This document shows positions 23,941 to 36,530 of a DNA stretch of 64,000 bases, in pieces; the first letter of the stretch is position 1, and each line of letters opens with the position of its first letter. Below the pieces are notes generated by a model. That model was not told the origin of the DNA. It saw only the letters and a program-made list of their open reading frames with translations, and did no database searches. The DNA comes from Sciurus carolinensis (Eukaryota; Chordata; Mammalia; Rodentia; Sciuridae), in NCBI RefSeq assembly GCF_902686445.1, contig NC_062220.1:112516643-112580642 (forward strand). The letters run 5' to 3'. The position numbers were made by a program, and so were the translations under genes.

Positions 23941-26654
23941 AATCAGTGAGAAAGTTTGATCCTTGGTCTATGAAGAGGAAGCCGTGAGACCGTGGAGAAA
24001 GATCTCACTCTGTGGACAGTAATTCCACCTAGGAAACAAGAGAGTTATGTTAAACATCCTTTTAGGAATAAAGCCCTCTTAGGCTGGCTGGCTTATTAGG
24101 AAAAAAATTGACACTTCTGAAGCCAACATTTGGTCCCCAATAGAGATCTCTCTTCTTATCACCCATTACCTCAGTCATGTCTGTCAAAAATGATGAAGAG
24201 GGACTGACAGGCACACAGTGGAACTACTGAGAAACAGCCCAAAGTGCGAAACCTGGCAACACTGGATGAATAGATGTCCTTACAGACAAAGAAAAACAAT
24301 ATTTGTTTTTGTATTTGAAACATTGCCTTAGAGAAATCTGAGTTCCTATTTTTATTGAAGATGGAAGAAGCCAGGCACAGAGAACAACCCAGAAAATACA
24401 TTTTTGAATAACACATTCAATTTAAAATATAGAAGGAAGATATTGACATAGTACTGGGACAAGAACAGAAAAGTGGACCAATAGAGTTGAATAGAGACCT
24501 ATTTCCGGTGTGATTTTGAATAGTTTCTCATTACTTCAGTTGTTTACATATGTTGACTCTGTTTTTTCTAAGATCTTCTTGGGGTGATCTGGGATTGCCT
24601 CTGTTGTCTTAAATGGCAATTCTACCCAATTTTTCCACCATTTCTGTCCCTTCCTTGTTTTGTCTTTCCAGGGTGTCACAGAATTTTTCTTGGGGTTATA
24701 ATGTCTCTCTTATTTTCTAGAATGGTCACAATTTCACTTCACTGTTTCAGATTCATTAATGGGAACTCAAGAGGCAGGCAAAACACTCACATGTACAGTG
24801 GCTTCTATCGTCAAGTAACGTGTTTTCAGTCTTCACAAAATCTCCTTATGTTAAACAAGATGGACTCTGGCAGCTCTGAACCTACACCATCCTCACAGTT
24901 CATGATCTCTGTCTAGTAGCATCCATATGCCACATCTCCCAAGGAAAATGTCCCTATTGAGCCATGTGACTAATCCAGAGTCACCATGGCCAAGGGGGTA
25001 GGAACCATGTTTTGTTTTCACATACCCTGTGCTCATATGAGAAGTATTTGGGGGTAGAGAAAGTTGAGGAAGAATCAACCCTACCCAAATACACAAAATG
25101 TGTTCACCATTGTAATTATCCTGAATTCAGAAAAAGAAGGATAACATGTTGACCAAATATTCAATAAATACCTGGAATGTATTCAATAAATACCATGAGT
25201 GGGATGATTGACCAGACTGCACTCATTAATAAAATATATATTAAAAAAATAAATCAACTGAACAGAAGAATTAAGCATATCATAAAACCAATATTCCTAC
25301 AAATAGGGAATTACTGTATTGTTATATTAATAGTGATGGTGCAAAGGTATAACCAGTTAAAAGAAAAAAAATTAGAAACTTCTCTTTACCCCTTAAACAA
25401 ATTATACCATATGAAATCAGAATAAATAAGTGAAATAATAACATCAACTTAGAAATCTTCCTAAGGATTAATTGAGTCAATAACCACTGATTGGATGTCA
25501 TCTATATGCCAGGGACTTACCTAATTATTTGGGAATACATCTGTAAATAATGCCATAGTGCTTACAATACTACGGAGCAAAAGAAAGGATTTAAAAGTAG
25601 ATAAAATAAATAGATTACAGTGTGTTTGGAAGTGAGAAGTTAGAAACAAAAATTTAATCAGAGTTGAAGAAAGTCAGCTATAGGCAAAGGAAACCACCAG
25701 AGCAAAGTCACTGAAGCAAGAATATCCCCAGGTAGTGTTTGAGAAGCAAAAAGGAGGCCAGAGTGGCTGGAAGGATGTGAGAAAACAGGGAACAGCAGGA
25801 GGTAGGTCAGGGAGATAAGGGAAGAAGGTCACAGGGCCCTGTAGAACACTGTAAGGAACCTGGATTTTATTCTGAACAAATGAGATTTGCTTTTAAGGGG
25901 ATTAGAAAAGTATTCAATGTGGCCAATGAATCAAACCTATGAAGGAAGTGGGTAGAGGTGGAAGCAGAGGTTCAGTTAAGAAGTCCGTGGAGAGAGTTCC
26001 AGGTGAGAGACAATGAATGGCTCAGCACAGAAAGTTAAGCAACAGAGATTGTAAAGAGGGGAAAACACTCTAGGTTAACCTGAAGAGAGGTCCACCGAAC
26101 CTTCCTGAAAGATTGGATGGAGTGGTTGAAGAGATAAAGTTGAGGAAAGGATGTTTAGTCTGAACAACTGAAAAGATGAAACTCCTATCTACTGAAAGGG
26201 TAAGTGTCCATGGAGCTGGCTCAGAAGGAAAATGAGTTTAGTTTGTACAGGTTAAGTATAAAACTCTTATTTGTCATCCAAAAGGGAGTGGACAGCCCAG
26301 AGTGTGGCAGACTGAACTACCTGAAGTAATAAGTTTGGGAGATGTGCCCTAATAGATGTGACATAAAGCTGGAATGAATGAATGACATCACTCTGGGAGT
26401 CAGCATAAGACAGAGCAATACAGTTAGAGGATGACATGAAAGGAAAACATAAAGGAAAAATTAAGAATCTATCTGTTGAATAATTTGAAACTTATTTGCA
26501 TTAAAAAAAATATAAGACAAAAATAAACTTCAACCATATGTGACATATTGTTATTGACCTTATGATGTAAGAATGTCTTAAAAATCAATAAAATAAAAAC
26601 TACCTCATTAGAAGAGTGGGCATAAGGCAACAAAGACAAGACAATTTAAAAATA
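23941..26654. other. No recognised gene
   Basis: Unassigned. The stretch 25690-25900 ('CACAGGGCCCTGTAGAACAC', 'CCTGGATTTTATTCTGAACA') resembles an old mammal-wide interspersed repeat whose family I cannot name with confidence. No exon seen. Confidence 0.3.
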
Positions 26655-26850
26655 AAATGGTCCTCAGCAGCTTTGGAGGCTGAAGCAGGAGGATGGAGAG
26701 TTCAAAGTCAGCCTCAGCCACAGAGAGGTACTAAGCAACTCAGTGAGACCCTGTCTCTAAAGAAAATACAAAAAAAGGGCTGAGGTGTGGCTCAGTGTTT
26801 GGGCACCCCTGAGTTCCATCCCTGGTACCCCCCAAAAATAAAAAATAAAT
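26655..26850 (+). mobile_element. B1-dID dimeric SINE
   Basis: B1 half from 'AGCAGCTTTGGAGGCTGAAG' through 'GAGACCCTGTCTCTAAAGAA', dID half 'GGGCTGAGGTGTGGCTCAGT' to 'AGTTCCATCCCTGGTACC', then an A-rich AAATAAA-type tail. The first bases of the B1 half are missing. Confidence 0.85.
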
Positions 26851-28249
26851 TAAAAAAATAAAAATAAAATGATCAATAATATTTAATAATGTCACCATAA
26901 ATAATAAACAAATGTAAGTGAAAACTAATAAATTCAATGATTTTATTATCAAATTAGGAAATAATTTTTAATAATAAAACACTTGGTTAGACAAGATGAT
27001 CTATGTACTTCACAAAGTAAAAAAAGCATGCTAAGATAAAATGTATAGAATATTTAATTTTAATAAAAACCCCTTTATATGATAATCATGGGATAGGAGG
27101 TATATGCCGTTAAATACAAATCAAAAGGGGAAGAATGTATATACACAGACATTTTTAATATAGCAAAAGAAAAAAACAAATTTTGTATAATAATTCATCC
27201 TAGGAAATGAGATTATGGATTTTTTCTTTATACTGTCCATTTTATTTTTCAAAATGTTAATAGTTACTTGATAAAAATCACAGAATAAAATCTCCATATA
27301 AATACACAGTTATATCACTATAAATATCAATTAAGTATTAGCTGAACATAAAGCCAAACATAAGGCAACCACAGTTTAAAGTTTCTGTCCTGGCTAACAT
27401 AAAGTACTTAAAAATAATATTTTTAAAAATAATAAAATGTTTCATACAAGGCTTTGTCATTTCTTTGTGTGTCATTGTTATAAAACTCAATTTGTTTAGT
27501 TTTATAATATTGTAAGGACTATTTGATAAGCATCATTCTTTAGAGAAATGCTAAAATAAATGAAACTGGCAGAGATCTATTAAATGTAGCAGGTACCCTT
27601 CACTTTCTTGCATCTCCTGTTAGTGGGACTTCTTGGGATTATTCAAAGAGGTAGCATTTGCTACTTGGTTGAGGAGAGAGATACCCAGGACCTCTGCACA
27701 ATAAAGTGGATCAGGTATTGAACTTGACCAACTAGACTTGCCAAAGGAAAACAAGAATCTACCATGAAAATAAAACTTCAGTGCACACGCCCTGGTTACA
27801 TATGACAGATTGAAACTCTGCCTTTATCTCTAGGACCTCCTGAAAACCCAAGAATTTTGTCAAGAAATTTAAAAACGTTCATCTCTATTTAAATATTTCC
27901 AAAAGGAAATCACAAAGGGAAGAAAGTAGATGAGAGATGACTGCAGCATCTCTGTGAGGACAGAAGCATGTGGACAGTATAGAGTCTGGCTCAGCAGAAA
28001 AAATAAGACCACCCTGCAGTGGGGAGGAAGAAGCAGCCCAAGAGAACAAGGGAGTCTCTGCCACAAGACCAGGAAAGGCTCTGTAGCTGGCAGCAGAGCT
28101 ACCTGTAACTGCTGGATTCAGAATGGGGTCTATTAAAGGTCCACATAAAAACTGAGATTCTCAGATTTCTAATTCCAGTGAATGAGTCAACCATGCATAG
28201 TCTCCTAAAGCAGCAGAAGAAAAATCAAGAAATATATCTTAATACAGAT
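26851..28249. other. No recognised feature
   Basis: AT-rich to 27560, more balanced afterwards. No repeat family or exon recognised. Confidence 0.3.
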
Positions 28250-28590
28250 ACTCCTCCAATCACTATGGAGTTATATCCTGATAAATCCATTGTGTATTGA
28301 AGAATGCATTTAATACACCTAACCTATGAAACATTATAACTTAACCAATTCTACTTTAAATGTTCTCGGAACACTTACAATAGCCTTTGGCTGGGCAAAG
28401 TCATCTAACACAAAGTCCACTTTATGACAAAGTGTTGAATATCTCATGGTGACATATTGGATACTGTACTGAGAGCGAAAAGCAGATTGATTGTATTAGA
28501 TGCTTTGGCACCATCTCAATGCAAAAAAAAAAAAAAATTGCAAGTTAAACCAGCGTAAGTCAGAGATCTTCTGTATAGTTTCTTTCTTAT
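28250..28590. mobile_element. Probable DNA-transposon fossil
   Basis: 'AAGTGTTGAATATCTCATGG', 'GGATACTGTACTGAGAGCGA' and 'TTGCAAGTTAAACCAGCGTA' resemble a mammal-wide non-autonomous DNA transposon of the Tigger/MER sort. Family and orientation not certain. An A-run of about 15 lies at 28525. Confidence 0.35.
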
Positions 28591-30529
28591 AAATGAAAAC
28601 AGGTCTGAATGAATAAAGATATACAGCCCTGAGATTCCAGATCCTGAGACAGTGGCATGTGGGTGGACATTCCCTTCTGACAGAGCCCCATCTCCTTAGA
28701 GCTAGAGCCACAGACATCATGAGGTTGCGTGAAGAAATCAAGATAATGAGAATGTTTTGTGCCTTGTTTTATTCCAGGAAGGCTTTTATTTTGATACTTT
28801 GAGTTTACTGATAGTCCACATTTTAGAGGGTACAGGGTTGCATATCGGTCAACAAATCACTAGGCTTTTATGATTTTGATGTGTCAAAATGAAGAACAGC
28901 CAACCAAGTGAAATGGACAATGAAGATCCTTGAATAAAACACAACATAAAAAATGTCTTAAAATTTATTCAAAGGATTTTCTAGGATTTATTAGTTGTAC
29001 TTTGAAACAGAGTTTCACATGTACCAAGACTGTTTTCATTTATTTCCTTAAATTAATTTTAGCAAAAAGGAATGAAATTCCCTAGTACTTAACTATATCT
29101 GAGTCAAATTATTAAATCACCCTAAACCTATTGAAGCAGTTTAATTTTTCCTATATTAGTAGTTATTCATCATCCTACTTGTTTATCCATCTTGCTAAAC
29201 TAAATATTTTTTTAAATAGCTTCAAAGTCTGTGTAAAATTACAAGAAAAGACTGTGTGTGCTATCTTATATCACATACATACAGAGAGTGAGAGATTCTG
29301 TAAGTATTATTTTGGTTATGGTTTTGGTATCTCTGGCTGCCATATGTGTGAAATATTTGTCTCCTTCCTTTTCAATATGATTCCAGATTTAGCCTTTTTA
29401 TAAATAATATTTATACAGTGTGCTGATATACTTGGTATGTGTGGAAGAAAATGTTTATTTTCTTTCCAAAGATTTGAAAGTAGCCACTCAGGTCTCACCT
29501 TGTCAGAGCTAATTCTGGGGCAACTTTGTAAAGTCAATTAACAGAAAGTTTGAGGGAAGCTGTATTTGCCACAGAGCAGAGAAACAAGAGGCAGCAGGGA
29601 AATTGCAAATCTTGCCAATCGTGGGTTCTGCCATTCTGAGATGCAGAAATAAAAAATTAAAAGGCCAGTCCTGGTCCCTGGGATTTCCTTTTCTCTGGGT
29701 CCAACTCTTTGGACTCCAGTCAACCCCAGCAGCTGGCATCCCAGACAAGCCTTAGTAGGTCAGGTTAGAATCCTGGCCATTCCCACTTAGCCCTTCATCT
29801 GTACCCACCACACACAAGGGGCCATTTGAATGAGACCTTAAGAATCAGAGCTCTGCCTATTCTTCATTTTGGGCAAGATTCGTCTTTGTTCCTCAACAGA
29901 CAATGGCTGAGCTCCTTTTCCTCTCAGTTGAACTCTTGGCAACCTACAAAAAGCAGGGCATCTGCTGTGGTCTTAATTTCCCACTGAATTCACTTTGTTC
30001 TTATTGCATACATCAACTCTCCAAATATATTTGAAATATGTTTGTAGTTCTTGAATGAATACTATGAGCTTCATAGCTGTATGTGTGTTCCTCATCAGTT
30101 GAGTGCTTTGGGAACTAGAGACACAGCTGAGGGCAGAAATGAAGAGACTGGGCAGGACCAGAAACAGTAACTCGAATAATTTGACAGCCTATACCTTCCC
30201 AGCAATTTTCCCCTTCCTCCATCCTGAATATTGTATTTGATTATAGAAGATACATCTGGTAGGTACTTAACATATCTGAGGACGATGCGAGGTGTTGCTG
30301 GTATAAAGTCAAATAAGACACCATCCCAGACTTCAAGAGTATTTCAGTTTACTGGAGAAGAATATATTAGAATGTGGTATCCACTTGTTCCTTCAATAAA
30401 TACCTCTTTTGTACCTTCTATGTATCTGGTTTATAACAGATCATCCTGTCTTGGCTTCCATTTTTCTTTCACAACCGTATTCAATCCATTGAAAATCATA
30501 TCAGCTCTGCCTTCAGTGTATTTTCCCAA
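28591..30529. other. No recognised feature
   Basis: No assigned repeat or exon. Open frames on both strands (for example 29509-29748) show no recognisable domain. Confidence 0.3.
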
Positions 30530-30882
30530 TCCCACCACTTATCATGACTGCCACAGTCCTGCCTCCAGCTGTGACACCTCTAGCATGAATTACTAGCAGT
30601 CTCCTAACTGATCACCCCACTTCTACTTTTTACTTCTATTATCCATTCTCCATATAGCAACCCAGAATCATTCTGTTACAATGTAAGTCAATAATGAGAT
30701 GCCCTTGCCCAAAACACTTCAAGATAAGTAAAAATCAAATCTCTTAAATGACCCCACAAGGCCACCATGGATCAAGATCACTGTTAACCTCTCTTGAGTT
30801 CATTTCCTATTGTTCTCACCTCACCCACTCACCTCTAGGCATCCTGTCTCCATCGCTGTCTTTTAAATAATGTCTTCTTCAA

Positions 30883-31147
30883 CCGGGATGGCGCCCACCT
30901 GTAATCCCAGTGACTTGAGAAACTGAAGCAGGAGGATTGTAAATTTGAGACCAGCCTCAGCAACTTAGCAAGACCCTCTCTCAAAATAAAAAAATAAAAA
31001 GGTATGGGAACGTAGCTCAGTAGTAAAGTACTCCTGGGTTCAATCCTCAGTCCCAGAAATAAATAAATAAAAATAATTTTAAAATGACTAGGGATGTGAT
31101 TCAGTGGTAAAGCACCCTTGGGTTCAATCCCCCATACCAAAAAGTAA
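30883..31147 (+). mobile_element. B1-dID SINE with an extra dID unit
   Basis: B1 half ('GATGGCGCCCACCTGTAATC', 'GACCAGCCTCAGCAACTTAG'), first dID ('GGAACGTAGCTCAGTAGTAA', 'GGGTTCAATCCTCAGTCCC') with an A-rich linker, then a second dID-like unit at about 31083-31140 ('GGGATGTGATTCAGTGGTAA', 'GGGTTCAATCCCCCATACC'). This gives a three-part array. Confidence 0.85.
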
Positions 31148-31411
31148 AAGCTTTCTTCACCAGGTGTCTCCCAATTCAATGCCTTGTCACTTGCCCAGGC
31201 CTCTCTCCTCGAACTCTTTCACATATGCGTGACATCGACTTGCTCAAATCTGTGCTTAAATATCATTTCTCGAGGAGGCCTTTGGTGATAGTGTAAAGAT
31301 CATAGCAACTCTTCATCATCTCCTGTTCTCTGCCTTGTGACATTTTAGCACATTCAATCATTTACTTTTATACAGGTTCATCATTTGCCTCCAAACAGCA
31401 AAATGTAAGCT

Positions 31412-31682
31412 TCATGTGTTAGACAGTTTTCTGACACTGTGACCAAAGTACCTGGTTCACATTGTTCCAGGTTTTAGTCCATGGTTTATTGGCCCAGTTG
31501 CTTTGGGGCCTGTGGCAGCACAGTATGACATCACAAAAGTGCATGGCAGATGAAACTGCTCACTGCATGGTAGCTGGGATGATTCCTCAAAGTTCCATCA
31601 CTTCTCTATAGAATCACAAGCTGGGGACCAAACCTGCAATACAAGAGCCTTTGGGAGACACTGGTCCAAATCATAGTACTCC
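31412..31682 (-). mobile_element. MaLR-type solo LTR, minus strand, short
   Basis: Plus strand runs from 'TGTTAGACAGTTTTCTGACA' to '...CAAATCATAGTAC', the reverse complement of a MaLR LTR, and interrupts the L2 between 'GTAAGCTTCATG' and 'TCCATAAGG'. Confidence 0.6.
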
Positions 31683-31790
31683 ATAAGGAGCTGTTGTATT
31701 TACTGCTCTATCCTTAGAGTCAAAACAGTACCTGGGACATAGGAGATGCTCAAATAGTACTTGTTGAATGACTGACAAAATAAATTATTT

Positions 31791-32857
31791 TTAGACCCCA
31801 AATACTTTTAGACAAAGTACCTCTTCTCCAGGTTTCCCCTCTCTAGCATTGAGGATTTACAAATCAGCCAACAAAAACAACCCTGTGTATCCCTATATCT
31901 AATTATGGGATGAAAACAACATGCATTGAGGGACAGAATGCAATTGACTAATCTTGTCTTCTAGGATGAAGAAAACTTTTACAAGGAGGTAGCAGTAGCC
32001 TGCAAGTTTTTCCTGGAAAGGGGGCAGAGAGAAAAGACCGGTCAGAGGAAGGATCGTTCTCCTTCCCTTCCAGCTCTCTTTCTTCCTTGCTGTGAATAAT
32101 AAGAGGACAAGGCATGTCTGGTGATGTGGCTAACAAAACAGGCAGGACACCATGTGAACACGCGGTAAAAGTTGTCTTGAAGGTGCGGTCAACAGGGTAT
32201 CCCTGAAGAGATGGGCATGAAAAGTGAATGTGGAAGAATAAATATGAACAGAAATGTTCACAGGCTTCTGAGAGAACTCAAGTGGCAGATAACGGTGACT
32301 GAATTCCCACAGTGCAATGGGAGTGAGGAGGGCAAGATTGGTGGGAGATATTAGGGGAGTGGAATCCACAGAGGTGAAGACTAACTGGATGCGATAGGGG
32401 ATATGGAAGAACCTAGTGGAGTAAGACAGGTGAGATTCTGGAATAATTGGATTAATGATAGTGCCATTATCAGAAGAAATAGAGGACAGGAATTAGCATG
32501 GAGGAAATGGCCTTTGGAATGCTAATGTGGTGGTACCAGGAGAAATTCATGTGAGGTGTGTCTACCTAGCATATGGTTGTGGGATCTGGAACTCAAATAC
32601 AGATGCTTTTTAATGTTTATTGCTTGTTGATTCATTACAAAATTTTAAACATATAAATAGAGAAACTAGTCAGTGGATCCCCATGTATATCCATCTCCCA
32701 ACTTCAAAAATTATCATTTCATTACTAATCTAGTTCTATCCATATCTGCCCCACCTCTATGCCCAAATCTGGATTATTTTTAAGACATCACATCTTTTCA
32801 CCCATACATTTTTTAATAATAAAAAAAATTTTGTTTAAAAAACCAATCTCGAGTTGG
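31791..32857. other. No recognised feature
   Basis: No assigned repeat or exon. Some resemblance to old L1/L2 flanks near 32640-32780 is too weak to call. Confidence 0.3.
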
Positions 32858-33620
32858 ATGTGGTGACACAGGCCTAAAATCCCAGCTACTTGGGAGGCAA
32901 GCAAGGCAGCAGGATCACAAGTTAAAGGCCAGCCTGGGCATCTTAGTGAAGCCCCTGTCTCAAAATAAAATTTAGAAAGGCTGGGGGTGTAGCTCAGTGT
33001 AATGGTTAATTTGAATTGTCAACTTGATTGGATTAAGAGATGCTGATGATTAAAAGGCTTCTGGGTGTGTCAATGAGGGCGTGTCTAGGAATGCTTGGAA
33101 TGTGAGACAGTGAACTGAAGTGGACACACTCCCTAAGTGAGGGCAGCACTGCCCAATAGGATGGCGGCCTGGATGAAATAAAAGTTGCAAGAACAAAGGA
33201 GCAGAAGCAGATGCAAGCTTGGCTCTTCTTGAACAGCTTCTTGATTGCTACTTCAGTCGTCTGAGAATATCGGACTCTTGCTTCTTCACTTTTCCAAAGC
33301 AGACTGCCAGTGATACTCCAGGTAGTTTCCAGAAGCCTTGGTCTCAGATTAAGGTAGCACTGTTGATCCTTCTTGTTCTGGGGCTTCTGCCCCTTGGACT
33401 GCACAGTTACTGGTTCTTCCAGCTCTCCAGCTGCAGATGGCCGTTGTGGACTATCCAGCTTCTGGCTGTGTAAGCCAACCTAATAAATTCTCTTTTATAA
33501 TCATACTTCCTGTTGATTCTGTTCCTCTAGAGAACCCTGACTAAAACACTCAGTGGTAGAGCACATGCCTAAGCACGAGCAAGGCCCTGGGTGAATTCCC
33601 AGTGTTACAAACAAACAAAC
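32858..33620 (+). mobile_element. B1-dID SINE split by an LTR
   Basis: Left part 32858-32997 is the B1 half plus the start of the dID ('GGCTGGGGGTGTAGCTCAG'). The dID resumes at 33549 ('CTCAGTGGTAGAGCACATGC', 'CCTGGGTGAATTCCCAGTGT') and ends in (ACAA)n-type tail. The break is exactly at CTCAG, duplicated on both sides of the LTR. Confidence 0.9.
32998..33548 (+). mobile_element. Solo LTR, class III (ERVL/MaLR-like), 5-bp target duplication
   Basis: 551-bp element with LTR ends TG...CA ('TGTAATGGTTAATT' to 'CCCTGACTAAAACA'). An AATAAA-type signal lies near 33482 ('CCTAATAAATTC'). CTCAG is duplicated at 32993-32997 and 33549-33553. A 5-bp duplication and this terminal sequence fit class III LTRs. 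The open frames on both strands here are not genes. Subfamily not assigned. Confidence 0.8.
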
Positions 33621-35107
33621 AAAAACCTCAATACCATTATCATATCAAGAAATCAACAATAGCTTCTTATTATTAAATATCCTATTATGTACAAATTTCC
33701 CCTTTGATGCTTGTTTTTTAAGTTGGATGAGAATCCTAACAAGGAGATAAGACTTTCTCTTCTGATTTATAATTCTTTCTGTCTCTCCTGCCTTCCCTCT
33801 CATCTTCCCTTCCTCTTTTCCAATTTGTTTGTTGAAGAAAGTGAATGATTTGCTCAATAGAATTGTACATTTTCTATGTTTTGCTGCCTGCACCCCAGAG
33901 ATGTACTGTACAGTGCCTGTAAACTTATCATTACATCTAGATGTTTCATCAGATTCAAGTTCACATTTTAGCAAGAAAATACATAGATAATGTATTTCCA
34001 TCACTAAGCACTGCTTGCCTTCATTTTTTAAATTATATTAGTAGCTACTGATGATCAGTATCCATCAGTTTCATTGTAAGTGAAAAGATGTTGACATTCA
34101 ACTCTATCAAACTTCCCTTACTTCCCTTACTTCTTATTAGCTGGAAGAGATAAAAAGGAATCTGGAAATAGTTGTGCCAGATTTGGATAAAAACATCCAA
34201 AGAAGGAACAGAAGTGAGCCCTGGGGGATATCAACATTTCAGAAGAATTGAGAGAGGAGACTAAAAAGGAGCCTGGGGTGGGAAGAAGTTCTGCAAGGGA
34301 GGAGAATGCTATCAAAGAAACTAACAGAAGAACCTCAGAAGAGATGTCAAAAATTTTTCAACAAGGATAAAGGAAATGAAAAAAGCATTTGCAACAACAG
34401 TATGAAATTCTGATCCTTGACCACAATTCCCATTATCGAATTTGAAGGAATGAAAGACCAATCCCAATTCATTTAGCATCTGATATGATACCCAGCTTCC
34501 AAAGAAAAGGTGACTTTTCTTCTCACCAAGAAAAGGTGGAGCATGTGACCTGAGAGGGTTGACCTATTCAAGTATAAATGTGAACTATAAATGAATGCTA
34601 GCTCTTCCTTGAGGAACAATGAATAGGAATAGGTGCAGCCAACCTCAATTGTGACTACAGGTGAGGCATGAAAATCATCAGTGGAGAGTCCTGAAAGAGG
34701 GAGTAGAATCATGAACAATAACTCAAATATGAAGTGGGTAAAATTTCAGTTAAGTGATGTCAGCCAGCAGTCACCAAGAGAAAGTCAGAGTTGAGGCAAA
34801 ACCACCAGAAAGCAGGTCTTGGTAAGCACACAGGACAGATGGCAATTGGTGTGGGCTCCACCATGTGGTTCAGGGGAAGTATATGAGTTGCAAGAGCTTT
34901 GCCTAGAAGCTTGAAATTTACCTGTTAAAAAATAATTGCATAATAGAAGGATATAAGGTAATAGGAAAAGTCACATTGACAATTCTAGCAAGTTAAAAAA
35001 AAAAAGCTCATCTTACAATTCATTTTTCCTATATTAAAAACAAAAACAGCACTGGGGGAAAAAATTCCACAGGTTATAACCCAACTCTACTTCTTAAGAA
35101 TGAACCT
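33621..35107. other. No recognised feature
   Basis: No repeat family or exon identified. The 119-codon minus-strand frame at 33645-34004 is lysine-rich with no domain, and I do not support it as a gene. Confidence 0.3.
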
Positions 35108-35251
35108 GGGCTGGGTTTGTGGCTCAGTGGTAGAGCACTTGCCTAGCATGTGTGAGGCACTGGGTTTGATTCTCAGCACCACATATAAATAAGTAAATAA
35201 AATAAAGGTCAATCAACAACTAATAACATATGTTTAAAACAACAAAGAAAA
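35108..35251 (+). mobile_element. ID SINE, young
   Basis: 'GGGCTGGGTTTGTGGCTCAG' start, 'GAGCACTTGCCTAGCATGTG' centre, 'GGTTTGATTCTCAGCACCAC' end, then an A/T-rich tail with AAATAAA repeats. Flanking duplication AAGAATGAACCT (35096-35107) and AAGAATGAACTT (35252-35263), one mismatch. Confidence 0.95.
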
Positions 35252-35384
35252 AAGAATGAACTTAGTCAAAGTAAATGAAGGCCCTGAATCTTTTCTGCTT
35301 TATTTTGCTTTTGCCTAAGATCAATAAAAAAGAGATGCCATTTCTCATCTTATAGTTTGTGTTTGGAATAAATAGGTATATAGT

Positions 35385-35720
35385 TGGCTTTCTGTCTTTG
35401 CAGATGCAAGTTCCACATCTGCAGATTTAACCAATGGATAAAAATACCTGCAATAAAATTACACATCTATAGTGAACATGTACAGACCTTTATTTATCAT
35501 TATTCTCTAAACAATACAGCATAATAGTTTCTATAGCATTTGCATTCTATTAGGTATTATAGGAAATCTAAGATGATATAAAGTATATGGGAAGATTGCA
35601 TAGTCACATAAAAATTTGCATCACTTTACATAGGGAACTTGAGAATCCTGGGATTTTGATATCCATGGGAAGTCCTAGAACCAATCCCCAGGGGCTACTG
35701 AGTGACAATGATATGTTTAT
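35385..35720. mobile_element. Tigger-like DNA-transposon fossil
   Basis: 'CATCTGCAGATTTAACCAAT', 'GAACATGTACAGACCTTTAT', 'CTAAACAATACAGCATAATA', 'TTTTGATATCCATGGGAAGT' and 'CCTAGAACCAATCCCCAGGG' match, in order, a common mammalian TcMar-Tigger non-autonomous element. Terminal inverted repeats are worn and not seen clearly. Confidence 0.6.
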
Positions 35721-36199
35721 AAATCATAGAGCCATCTCCAAAATACTCTACTTTTTAAAAATTTTACTGGTGAATTTTTTCAAGCCTTCAGAGACTAATT
35801 CCCCTAAATATACATGACTTCCAGCACCTCACAGCCAAGATGATGAAAGTCGGACTTGGGCCCTGAGCCCAACTTAAAGGTGAATTCGATAAGATCACAC
35901 TTTCTCCTCATCCTGGGTACTGAGAGGATGTGTGGTTGTGTATTGTAGAAGTTTGTTATTCTTACTAAAGACAAATCTTAATTATGATTATATACAAAAA
36001 CCTCAAAAAATACAAATCAAAATTCAGAAGTTAATGTTTATTATTTGGATTTGTTTCAAGTATATGGGGATATTTTAATATTAGAAAATCAATAATGCAA
36101 ATACTAAAAGACAACATATGATAATTCATATGATTAATACAGTATATGTCAAACAATATTTAACACAATTTAACCCTGGTTCTTTTGTTGTCATTCATC
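35721..36199. other. No recognised feature
   Basis: AT-rich sequence with no assigned repeat or exon. Confidence 0.3.
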
Positions 36200-36405
36200 T
36201 TTTGTTTTTATTTGTTTGTTTTGGGTACTGGGGATTGAACCCAGGGGTGCTTTACCACTAAGCTACATCCCCAGTCCTTTTTTAATTTTTATTTTGAGAC
36301 AGGGTCTCCCTAAGTTGCTGAGGCTGACCTTGAACTTGCTATTTTCCTGTCTCAGCCTTCTAAGTTACTGGGATTATAGGCATGTGCCACCGTGCCCAGT
36401 CAGTC
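36200..36405 (-). mobile_element. B1-dID dimeric SINE, minus strand
   Basis: Plus strand reads T-rich tail, then 'TGGGGATTGAACCCAGGGGT', 'CCACTAAGCTACATCCCCAG', 'TGAGACAGGGTCTCCCTAAG' and 'TGGGATTATAGGCATGTGCC', the reverse complement of a full dimer. Confidence 0.9.
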
Positions 36406-36530
36406 CCAATTCTTAATAAAAGCACACTTATAAAATGAGAAATACTATAAGACTTATTGTATAAATATGTATAAATAAGCAAAAATATCAAATAAATAAT
36501 AAAGATCTAATTTAAGATAATGACATCTTT

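Larger units (their letters stand above)
30530..31790 (+). mobile_element. LINE-2 3' region, interrupted twice
   Basis: L2 3' landmarks in order: 'AATGACCCCACAAGGCCACC' near 30747, 'CTTAAATATCATTTCTCGAG' and 'AGGCCTTTGGTGATAGTG' near 31256-31295, 'AAAATGTAAGCTTCATG' near 31401, then after a MaLR insertion 'CAGTACCTGGGACATAGGAG' and 'TTGTTGAATGACTGAC' near 31727-31776. The B1-dID SINE (30883-31147) and the MaLR LTR (31412-31682) are inserts. Confidence 0.65.

Noticed and set aside
24584..24916. A 110-codon plus-strand open frame with hydrophobic start
   Set aside because: No family resemblance, no splice or promoter context, and open frames of this size occur by chance in 64 kb.
30231..30596. 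A 121-codon plus-strand open frame
   Set aside because: It shows no domain or exon-like signal, and its end runs into L2-like sequence. Not enough to support a gene.
33033..33473. Open frames of 123 and 84 codons on opposite strands
   Set aside because: Both lie inside the solo LTR at 32998-33548.
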